NCBI GenBank assembly: GCA_017482465.1
Contig: JAFUMW010000164.1
Location: 1-38,149, forward strand
DNA length: 38,149 bases
DNA from: Clostridia bacterium
GTDB taxonomy: Bacteria; Bacillota; Clostridia; Oscillospirales; CAG-272
Direction of reading: 5' to 3'
Shown here piece after piece: positions 31,644 through 38,149 of this stretch. Position numbers and translations under genes: made by a program. The notes under the pieces are model-generated. The model had not been told where the DNA came from and did no database searches. It saw only the letters and a program-made list of their open reading frames with translations. Every line of letters starts with the position of its first letter. Position 1 is the first letter of the stretch.

Positions 31644-32118
31644 ACAATTTTATAACCGACCATGCTGTAATAAGCTTTTCAAGCGTCCACGCGGCATTTG
31701 CGGGAGACGTTGACGGCAGACACACCGCGTCGCGTTTAATACTGTCCTTTAAAAACCTATCATAATACCGTTTAGCGGTTTTGCCGTTAACAAAGATGTT
31801 TTCGATATCCGAACACTTAAGTATCATACCGATATCATTCGGCACGACGTTTTTGATCGTGCTGTCGGCACTTCCTTCTATGTCGCAAGCACCTATCACA
31901 TCCCAAAGAGCTATGCCGTGCTCGAGTAAAAAGCTGCTCTTTTCTTCAACCGTTTCGGGACACGGAGCATTAAATAACGCGGAAACTACCCGCCAGAACC
32001 TGTTTTGAGTATGTCCGTAAAAAAACATTTTCTCTCGCGACTTTACAGACGGAAAGCTTCCGAGTATCAGTATTCTTGATCTTTTGTCGTACACAGGCTC
32101 TATCGGATGCTTTACCAT
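31642..32118 (-). CDS. DNA-deoxyinosine (hypoxanthine) glycosylase, UDG superfamily
   Basis: The 158-residue product resembles family 6 of the uracil-DNA-glycosylase superfamily, which removes hypoxanthine produced by adenine deamination. ILGSFPSVKSRE (18-29) is the first loop, and FYGHTQNRFW (33-42) carries the key Asn at position 39, as in characterised members. LPSTSPANA is the late DNA-contact loop. GGAGA lies 5 bases before the chosen ATG. An open frame 21 codons longer crosses that site. It is probably a stand-alone DNA-repair gene. Confidence 0.85.
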   Translation of the reverse strand: MVKHPIEPVYDKRSRILILGSFPSVKSREKMFFYGHTQNRFWRVVSALFNAPCPETVEEKSSFLLEHGIALWDVIGACDIEGSADSTIKNVVPNDIGMILKCSDIENIFVNGKTAKRYYDRFLKDSIKRDAVCLPSTSPANAAWTLEKLITAWSVIKL

Positions 32119-32298
32119 AATTTTCTCCGTTTTTATACGCGTACTTGAATTCATCATAATGAGCGTTTGAAAGAACTTCACATTTTATAAGAGCTCCCGC
32201 CCGCCAGAAAACAAATATAAGAAAGATTATTACAAGAACGATCAAAAGAACTTTTTCTTCAAGATGATCTCCTCAAATTTTTAATTAACATATCTATC

Positions 32299-33645
32299 TT
32301 AGAACGCTATCTTCATAAAAAGTGCGACACAACAAAGAATTATCGCACAGGGAACATAAAGAAACCTTCCGGCATTATACCACAAGCCTTTGCGTGCTCT
32401 GGCTACACCTTTATTGATCTCATTAAGAAGCTCCTGCTTTTTCATGATCCAGAACCAAGAAACAGCACCCAAGGTAGCACCCAAAGGAATAATGTATATC
32501 GAAACAATATCCATCCACGGTCCCCATTTTGAAATAGACTCCATGTTTAAGCCGAAGCCAAGGCAAATAACACTTACGATCATCAAAACAGCTATACGGG
32601 AAAGCTTGGGAAAACGAGCCTGGAGAGACTCACTGACAGCTTCAAACATATTCTGAAGCGAGCTTACTCCGGCAAATATCATAGCAATATAAAGGAATAT
32701 CGCGAATACCTGACCGAAAGGGATATCCTGAAGTATGCGAGGCAAGGTAACAAACAGAAGCGACGGACCTGCGCCCACATCTAAGCCGTACGCAAAGCAT
32801 GCGGGAATAATAACAAGCGCGGCAACAAACGCGGCAATAGTATCAAATATAGCTGTACGAACTGCCACTCCTACAACATTTTCTTCTTCACTTAAATAAG
32901 CGCCGTATACGATCATGCCGCTGCCTGTTACGGAAAGTGAGAAGAAAGCCTGTCCCATCGCCCATATCCATACCATAGGCTTTGCAAGAACCGACCAGTC
33001 GGGAGTGAACATGAACTTATAGCCCTCAACCGCACCCGGCAAAAATGCTACGCGTACTGCAAGAACAGCAAACACACAGAAAAAAACGGGCATCATTACC
33101 TTGTTGGATCTTTCTATACTTTTAGCGCCGAGCAACAGGGTAAGTAGTGTGGCTATGACTACGATAATATGAAACAGTACAACAGAATATGACGCGGACG
33201 AAAAAGCATCAAACCATGCGCCGGTGTCTACAGACATAAGCTCACCGGTAAGCGAACCCCAGAACGCCTTGCACACATAAGCAATAATTACAGCGTATCC
33301 GATAGCAATACACATTGAGCCTGCAAGCGGAAGCCAGCCCAAAAGTCCGCCGACCTTTCCTGCCTTCTTTCCTCTTGTTTCCCATGCATTTTTATAAGAT
33401 CCGAGTGTTCCTGTTTTGGCACGCCGTCCGATCGCGTATTCAGCCGAAAGTCCCACAACGCTGAAAAGTGCAACAAATAACAGGTAAGCAAACAGAAACG
33501 CTCCGCCTCCGTTCGCGCCCATTTTTGCGGGAAATCCCCATACGTTTGCCATACCAACTGCAGAACCTACGGCAGATAATACAAATCCCCAACGATTAGA
33601 AAATTTTGAATGTTTGTTTTCTTTCATATCTTTACAGCCTTTCAT
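32299..33645 (-). CDS. NSS-family sodium-dependent transporter
   Basis: The 448-residue membrane protein belongs to the neurotransmitter:sodium symporter family (LeuT fold). The first transmembrane segment WGFVLSAVGSAVGMANVWGFPA holds the sodium- and substrate-binding unwound region. GGGAFLFAYLLF and AMGQAFFSLSVTGSGM (TM6 region) are further landmarks. About eleven hydrophobic segments are visible, as is usual for bacterial members. The likely substrate is an amino acid. AAGGAT lies 6 bases before the first ATG; a second ATG six codons later has a weaker site. No terminator is obvious behind it. Confidence 0.93.
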   Translation of the reverse strand: MKGCKDMKENKHSKFSNRWGFVLSAVGSAVGMANVWGFPAKMGANGGGAFLFAYLLFVALFSVVGLSAEYAIGRRAKTGTLGSYKNAWETRGKKAGKVGGLLGWLPLAGSMCIAIGYAVIIAYVCKAFWGSLTGELMSVDTGAWFDAFSSASYSVVLFHIIVVIATLLTLLLGAKSIERSNKVMMPVFFCVFAVLAVRVAFLPGAVEGYKFMFTPDWSVLAKPMVWIWAMGQAFFSLSVTGSGMIVYGAYLSEEENVVGVAVRTAIFDTIAAFVAALVIIPACFAYGLDVGAGPSLLFVTLPRILQDIPFGQVFAIFLYIAMIFAGVSSLQNMFEAVSESLQARFPKLSRIAVLMIVSVICLGFGLNMESISKWGPWMDIVSIYIIPLGATLGAVSWFWIMKKQELLNEINKGVARARKGLWYNAGRFLYVPCAIILCCVALFMKIAF

Positions 33646-33708
33646 AAATCATCCTTATAATGTACAACGTAAAATATACTAGATGATTCAGATGACAACA
33701 TATTTTTG

Positions 33709-33780
33709 GCGATATGACCTCGTTGCATTTGATTGCGATACTATATAAATTTCTTGTCGCGTCCCAAAGGGTCATATCGC
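33709..33780. repeat. 72-base element bounded by 11-bp inverted repeats
   Basis: GCGATATGACC at the left and its exact inverse GGTCATATCGC at the right enclose about 50 bases that include further GCGA/TCGC pairs. It looks like a small non-autonomous palindromic repeat of the kind scattered through some clostridial genomes, but only one copy is present here. A structured RNA is the alternative. Confidence 0.5.
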
Positions 33781-33914
33781 GTACAGAGTACATATACCAA
33801 ATGCCGTCAGATATTTATATCGCTGTGTTTAATCGTTCCCCGATCAGTATTATTATACCACACATATCAAAAAATGACAATCTTCAACAACAAAATATTT
33901 TAAAAACCTTTTTC

Positions 33915-33953
33915 CAAAAAAAGATCGGAACAGAGAAAACTCTGTTCCGATCA
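33915..33953 (-). terminator. Intrinsic terminator of the large SLH surface-protein gene
   Basis: A 13-bp perfect stem (GATCGGAACAGAG / CTCTGTTCCGATC) closes a 4-base loop and is followed on the minus strand by TTTTTTT. It lies 12 bases beyond the gene's stop codon. Confidence 0.93.
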
Positions 33954-33964
33954 GTGTGCAACTC

Positions 33965-36900
33965 TTACTTATTAGCTTTGATAAATCTTTCAAGAATTGC
34001 TGCGGTTTCTGCTCTTGTTGCATTGTCAAGAGGATCAAGGGTGCTTTCTGTCCTGCCCTTGATAAGTCCCGAGCCAACTGCATACTGCATAGCAGGAATA
34101 GCATATTCGGAGATCTCGTCAAAGTCATCATAAGAGAGAATGTTCGTGTTCTCTCCGACGCTTGTGTCCTCACCGATATACTGAACATAGCGATAGATCA
34201 TCGTAGCCATCTGCTCACGCGTGATCTCTACATCGGGTGCAAACGCTGTTTCGCTTACTCCCTTGACTACGCCCGCGTCTGCCGCCCAGCGTACTGCTTC
34301 TTCGTAGTAGCTTCCATTGACTACATCTTCAAACGGAATATCGGTATCGACCTCGGGTTCTCCCTCCATTCTCCACAGTACGGTAGTGAACATCGCTCTT
34401 GTTATGCTTACGTCGGGTGCGAAATAGTCTGCCGATACACCTTTCATCAGACCTGCTTCATATACATAGTCCACTTCGTCTGTTGCCCAATGGTCTACAG
34501 GGTGTACGTCGAGGAATATCTTCTTGCCGCGCGACATTCTGAGCGTTCCGCTTTCCTTTACCTTTACAACGATTCCGTCGTCTGTCACATCATAGTCGGT
34601 GATCTCGACCTCGTTGCCGTCTTCATCTGTAAAGGTTATCTTAACGTCCTCATCTGTCGTTACGGGAATAGCGATCTCGGTCTCGTCGGCGTCCTTGACG
34701 AGTTTTACCTCTGTTACTATTTCCTCGTCCTCTGCCACAGTGGTGATGACCGTACCGTCGGTCCTTTCCTCGGTTATCGTCATTTCACCGTCCGTTGTAA
34801 ACTCGACCTTAGTTTTGTTACCCTCGGGATCGATCGTTTCGGCTGTGGTATCTCCATCGGGTGTTACGGTAACGGTAGTTACATTTCCGTCCGTATCCTC
34901 GGTCTCTGAAACAATAGTTCCGTCGGCTTCTTCGATCGTGGTTGTAACAGTTCCGTCAGATCCCTCGGTTCTGGTGATTACTGTTCCGTCAGTTTCTTCG
35001 GTGATATGTACTATGTTACCCTCGGTATCTTCAACGGTCGTTATTACCGTGCCGTCCTTTTCGGTCACTACAGTCACTGTTCCCTCGCCGGGATATTCCG
35101 TGACCTCTGTTACCGTACCGTCCGGCTCGGTCGTAATTTTTGTTGTTGTGCCGTCGCTGTTCTTTACCGTCTTTGTTTCACTCGTATCACCGCTCGACGT
35201 ATCCGGCGGAGTTGAACCGAATGTGGTAATGTTAAGCTCAAGCTCTGTTGTCGCATAGTTTTCATCAACCGGTGTGAACACCGCTGTCTGCGCCTGATCC
35301 TCACGAATGATCGTGTTCGGGTTCTTCCATGTGAATTTACCGTCAAGCACAACTCCGTTTAATCCTGTTACCCTACCCTTTTCGATAACAGATTCGCTGA
35401 GTGCGGAGTCTATCGCAATATGCTTTGCGTAAGGCGGATCGGCAACTACGGGTGTCGCCTTGCTTACCGTAAATTCCGCACTGCATTCAGCTTCAGCGTA
35501 AAGATCGTTCGCGGCAAGCGTTGCCGTTACCTTGTACGCACCTGCGTTTGTGGGCGCGTTTTCACTGCTGTAGCCCTTGCCGTCGGTCGACTCATAGAGA
35601 TAGGTCGCACCTTCTGTAGCGTTTGTTTCGCTTGTGAGAACCGGAGTGCTTGCCGTGTCGCCGTACGTCCAGCTGTCAATAGTCACCTCTGCCGCTCCGA
35701 CGCCTGCGTTTACGGTAAGAGTCGTGCTTGCACTTCCCTCTCCGTACGCGCCGTTTGCTTCTGTGGTCATCTTGACTGTGATCACACCTGCCTTGGTGAT
35801 GGTAAGAGTTTTACCGTCTTCACCAAGAGTAGCTGTTCCCTCGCCCACAGTACCGAGAACTACTATCTCGTAGCTTGCAGTGCCTGCGTTTGTGTCGGGA
35901 GTAAACATAGAGCTTACGTCAAACGTGCTTGTGTCGTAGGTGATCTCTGCAGGAGTGCCTGTGTTGACCACGCCAATGAAGTCAGCATTGACAACGTTAA
36001 CATTGCCGCTTAAGGTTATGCCGTTTGCGTCATAGTCGCCGATGCCTGCACTCCACTTAAAGGTGTTGCTCTGCTCGGGGACTGCGTTATACGTGCCGAC
36101 GATCTCCCAGGTTATGGGAAGCGTTGTCCTGCCTGCCTCGGTTTCGGCAACGACAGTACCCGGCATTACGCTCAACGCATCATCAAGCGTTCCGTATACG
36201 GCTAACTTGTCAACAGTGGGAGCTGTTATGGATATTATCTTTGCCTTTGCTGTCTTGTCAAATGTCCTTGTAAGCGTGAGTGTTTTATTGTCATTGCTTA
36301 CACTTACCTCGTAGTCTGCAAGAGTGATGCTGTCCGCAAACTTGTAGTTGGTATCCGCTGTGAGAGTTACTGTCGCGGTGTATGCGGTATAGTAGCCGAA
36401 TGTTGTTACATCGGGATTCCATTTAACCGTGCCGCTGTAGTTTTCGCCGCTGACGGTAGTCTGTGCAGTCTGTGCCGCAACAGGAGCCTGTACGCCGGCA
36501 ACAGCCTCGATCGCCTTGCGGTTAATGATAAACTTGTGTGTAAGGTCGGTGACAGTTCCGTCATCCCAAACGGTGTTGTCCTTATCCTTGAGGCTGATGA
36601 TGACAGTGTAGCCATTCTCATTTGCCGCTGTCTGAGTTCCGTTTGTTACGGTGTAGTCAGCCGTTTCGGTCACGCCGTAAGTAAGAGCACTGCCCGTATA
36701 TGTAACTGCCTCTGCCTGTTCGGGACGAGTAATTTCCTTGGGCGAAATTTCAAGTGCATCTTCAAGAGTCTTGTTGAACGCCTTATATGTGCCGTCCTCG
36801 TCTCTTGTAATTCTCACATCATATTTGCCTGCATCTGTAGGAGCGTCCGTTGTCCAATCATCTTCTACATAGTATTCAACGGTAAAGCCTGTGAGAGATG

Positions 36901-38149
36901 TGCCTGATATGGCAAACGCCTTTGCCTGACCGTCGAAGGTGTAGCTCTGGGTACCCGTTTCGATGGATACATCATCTTTTTCGATCCACAGTGCCTTGAC
37001 GGTCATATTACCTGCGGGCATTGTAGCGGGAATCGCGGGCTCCCACTTGTCGAAGCTGTAGCCTACCTTGGTGGGGTTAACGGGAGCGGTGATCGCTGCG
37101 CCGTAATCCTGCGTGATGGGAGCAACTTCTGTGCCGCCGTCGGTGTTGAAGGTGATGGTGTACTCGTTGGCATCCCACTGGGCGGTGTAGGTCTCGCTCT
37201 CGGTCACGGTGTCGCTGACCGCGGGATACCAGCCGGTGAAGGTGTAGCCGGTGCGCTCGGGAGTGCCGACGAAGGTGGGAGTATCCGCGCCGAGATAGGT
37301 GGGATAGCTCTGATCGGCGAAGACCTCCGTGCCGTCCGCGCCGTCGGTGTAGCTGACAGTCACACTCCGGGTGAACCAGACCACATTGTCCTTGTTCACG
37401 ATGGTGTAAGTACCTGCATAGCTCTCTTTGGGAGTGAAGTACTTGCTGTAATCGGTGCTGTTCTGGCTGGTGACAGCGGCGGGGCAGGAGCGGCAATAAA
37501 CGGGGATGGGGCTGGTGTTGCTCAGGCCGCTCTGGCCCACAGTGATGGTCTTGTCTTTTACAAGATAGATGCTGTCAATGACGGGCGCACCGGAGATGGT
37601 CAGGGACTTGACGTCGATCACATCAATGGCCCAGCCATAGCGGCTGTTGTTGTTACTGGAGTAGCTGACGCTGCCGTAGGTGTTGGTGATGGAGCCGCCG
37701 GTAATGGTCACGTCAACATTGGCGGATGTCAGATAAACGGTATCCTTCTTTCCGGAGGTGGTGATGCTGCCGCCGGAGATATTTAAGCTTCCGCTGGCGG
37801 ATGCAGGTACATTGACAGGCAGACCGCCGTTGCCGTGAGTGATAGTACCGCCGGTAATATCGAATTTACCGCCATAGAGATTGACGGTTGCCCAGCCGGA
37901 GCCGGTGGAGGTCACAAGTGCGGTGCCGGAGATGGTGACGTCGCCCGCGTCGGCCTGGATGGCGTCTCTGTCGGAGGTAACCGTACCGCCGGAGATGTTC
38001 ACCGTACCCTTGTTGCGGATGGAGTGGTAAGTGCTGTCCAGCGTGCCGCCGTACATATTGAACTTGGCGCCGGAGAGGTTGTCAACCGCGGCGATCATCG
38101 AGCTTGCGGCGGTGTAGGCCACGGTACCGCTGTACAGATTTACAGTATC
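33965..38149 (-). CDS. Very large SLH-anchored surface protein (N-terminus outside window)
   Basis: The frame is open to the right edge, so at least 1394 residues are visible and the start is missing. In order from the edge: a Gly-rich beta-solenoid-like region with GGxI and SGGT repeats (about 1-200); two InlB/Flg_new-type beta repeats (about 240-390, GYTFTGWYP and GYSFDKWEP); MBG/YDG- and Ig-like beta domains (about 390-980); about thirteen 11-residue DGTV-type repeats (about 997-1141); and three SLH repeats (about 1217-1394). It is presumably a cell-surface adhesin or S-layer-associated protein. Base composition is uneven: a 60-base sample at 37081 has 39 G+C, one at 36241 has 23. GTG at 38120-38122 is an internal Val codon, not a start. 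Confidence 0.9.
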   Translation of the reverse strand, partial: DTVNLYSGTVAYTAASSMIAAVDNLSGAKFNMYGGTLDSTYHSIRNKGTVNISGGTVTSDRDAIQADAGDVTISGTALVTSTGSGWATVNLYGGKFDITGGTITHGNGGLPVNVPASASGSLNISGGSITTSGKKDTVYLTSANVDVTITGGSITNTYGSVSYSSNNNSRYGWAIDVIDVKSLTISGAPVIDSIYLVKDKTITVGQSGLSNTSPIPVYCRSCPAAVTSQNSTDYSKYFTPKESYAGTYTIVNKDNVVWFTRSVTVSYTDGADGTEVFADQSYPTYLGADTPTFVGTPERTGYTFTGWYPAVSDTVTESETYTAQWDANEYTITFNTDGGTEVAPITQDYGAAITAPVNPTKVGYSFDKWEPAIPATMPAGNMTVKALWIEKDDVSIETGTQSYTFDGQAKAFAISGTSLTGFTVEYYVEDDWTTDAPTDAGKYDVRITRDEDGTYKAFNKTLEDALEISPKEITRPEQAEAVTYTGSALTYGVTETADYTVTNGTQTAANENGYTVIISLKDKDNTVWDDGTVTDLTHKFIINRKAIEAVAGVQAPVAAQTAQTTVSGENYSGTVKWNPDVTTFGYYTAYTATVTLTADTNYKFADSITLADYEVSVSNDNKTLTLTRTFDKTAKAKIISITAPTVDKLAVYGTLDDALSVMPGTVVAETEAGRTTLPITWEIVGTYNAVPEQSNTFKWSAGIGDYDANGITLSGNVNVVNADFIGVVNTGTPAEITYDTSTFDVSSMFTPDTNAGTASYEIVVLGTVGEGTATLGEDGKTLTITKAGVITVKMTTEANGAYGEGSASTTLTVNAGVGAAEVTIDSWTYGDTASTPVLTSETNATEGATYLYESTDGKGYSSENAPTNAGAYKVTATLAANDLYAEAECSAEFTVSKATPVVADPPYAKHIAIDSALSESVIEKGRVTGLNGVVLDGKFTWKNPNTIIREDQAQTAVFTPVDENYATTELELNITTFGSTPPDTSSGDTSETKTVKNSDGTTTKITTEPDGTVTEVTEYPGEGTVTVVTEKDGTVITTVEDTEGNIVHITEETDGTVITRTEGSDGTVTTTIEEADGTIVSETEDTDGNVTTVTVTPDGDTTAETIDPEGNKTKVEFTTDGEMTITEERTDGTVITTVAEDEEIVTEVKLVKDADETEIAIPVTTDEDVKITFTDEDGNEVEITDYDVTDDGIVVKVKESGTLRMSRGKKIFLDVHPVDHWATDEVDYVYEAGLMKGVSADYFAPDVSITRAMFTTVLWRMEGEPEVDTDIPFEDVVNGSYYEEAVRWAADAGVVKGVSETAFAPDVEITREQMATMIYRYVQYIGEDTSVGENTNILSYDDFDEISEYAIPAMQYAVGSGLIKGRTESTLDPLDNATRAETAAILERFIKANK
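34726..35158 (-). repeat. Tandem 11-residue repeats within the large SLH protein
   Basis: About thirteen units follow the pattern [DE]G[TN][VI]xxxT[EV][ED]x, for example DGTVITTVEDT, DGTVITRTEGS and DGTVTTTIEEA; most are 11 residues, a few 10 or 12. They lie just before the SLH domains. A long, acidic, Thr-rich beta stalk is the likely structure. Confidence 0.8.

Larger units (their letters stand above)
33646..33964. other. Intergenic region between NSS transporter and large SLH gene
   Basis: It contains a small inverted-repeat-bounded element (listed separately) and, at its right end, the terminator of the large SLH gene. The remaining bases are A+T-rich, with no convincing gene. Confidence 0.6.

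Noticed and set aside
32119..32245. Hydrophobic minus-strand frame (LIVLVIIFLIFVFW...) upstream of the deoxyinosine glycosylase gene
   Set aside because: No ATG start (TTG only), its 3' part runs into the glycosylase gene in another frame. An AGGAG and a TTGAAGAAAAAG start in a different frame hint at a frameshifted membrane peptide, but this is too weak to call.
34599..35258. 219-codon plus-strand frame antisense to the large SLH gene
   Set aside because: A Ser/Val low-complexity shadow caused by the 11-residue repeats on the other strand; no ribosome site and no family.
37077..37496. 139-codon His/Arg-rich minus-strand frame
   Set aside because: Shadow of the G+C-rich part of the SLH gene in another frame.
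1..38149. CRISPR array, tRNA/rRNA genes, insertion sequences, phage genes
   Set aside because: No regularly spaced direct repeats, no tRNA-like cloverleaf, no rRNA sequence and no transposase, integrase or phage structural frame was seen on either strand.

Overview
This window looks like a chromosomal segment of an endospore-forming member of the Clostridia (Bacillota), probably a gut-associated, anaerobic, Oscillospirales/Christensenellales-like lineage; I cannot be more precise from the sequence. The reasons are spoVT and spo0A homologues, three surface proteins with S-layer homology (SLH) domains, strong Shine-Dalgarno sites, consensus sigma-A promoters, intrinsic terminators with long T-runs, and clostridial-type versions of most enzymes. 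No rRNA, tRNA, CRISPR array, transposase or phage gene was seen.

Region 1 (1-12 kb) is carbohydrate-related. It holds the tail of an unknown gene, a cytoplasmic GH20 hexosaminidase, a secreted SLH-anchored parallel beta-helix protein, an orphan XRE regulator, and an AraC regulator divergent from kdgK-eda (2-keto-3-deoxygluconate kinase and KDPG aldolase, the latter with an extra C-terminal VOC-like domain). A second, paralogous SLH beta-helix protein points back at them. The araC/kdgK intergenic region has two 23-bp operator-like sites in inverted orientation. A reasonable reading is surface binding or cleavage of a uronate-containing polysaccharide, followed by KDG catabolism.

Region 2 (12.2-21.3 kb) starts with spoVT. 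It is followed on the minus strand by one long operon carrying every step from erythrose-4-P + PEP to chorismate and on to the Phe and Tyr branches: DAHP synthase, tyrA, aroB, aroA, aroC, pheA, an aroE-aroK fusion and aroQ. In front of it lies a feature too short for normal gene calling: a 29-codon leader peptide with 7 Phe and 4 Tyr codons, a strong promoter, an intrinsic terminator and a plausible antiterminator pairing. This is a ribosome-mediated attenuator that would sense Phe/Tyr-tRNA charging for the whole aromatic pathway.

Region 3 (21.4-32.2 kb) is a set of short transcription units: a second AraC regulator, a MATE transporter, a hydroxypyruvate-isomerase-like protein followed by a divergent spo0A, a solitary beta-class DNA methyltransferase, an EamA transporter, murQ with an upstream HTH-sugar kinase fusion (amino-sugar/cell-wall recycling, with a palindromic operator on the kinase promoter), a small orphan protein, an FAD/Rieske oxidoreductase, and a DNA-deoxyinosine glycosylase.

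Region 4 (32.3-38.1 kb) has an NSS-type sodium symporter and the C-terminal 1394 codons of a very large SLH-anchored surface protein that runs off the right edge. That protein is a mosaic: its right-hand part is far richer in G+C than the rest, and it contains about thirteen tandem 11-residue repeats before the SLH domains.
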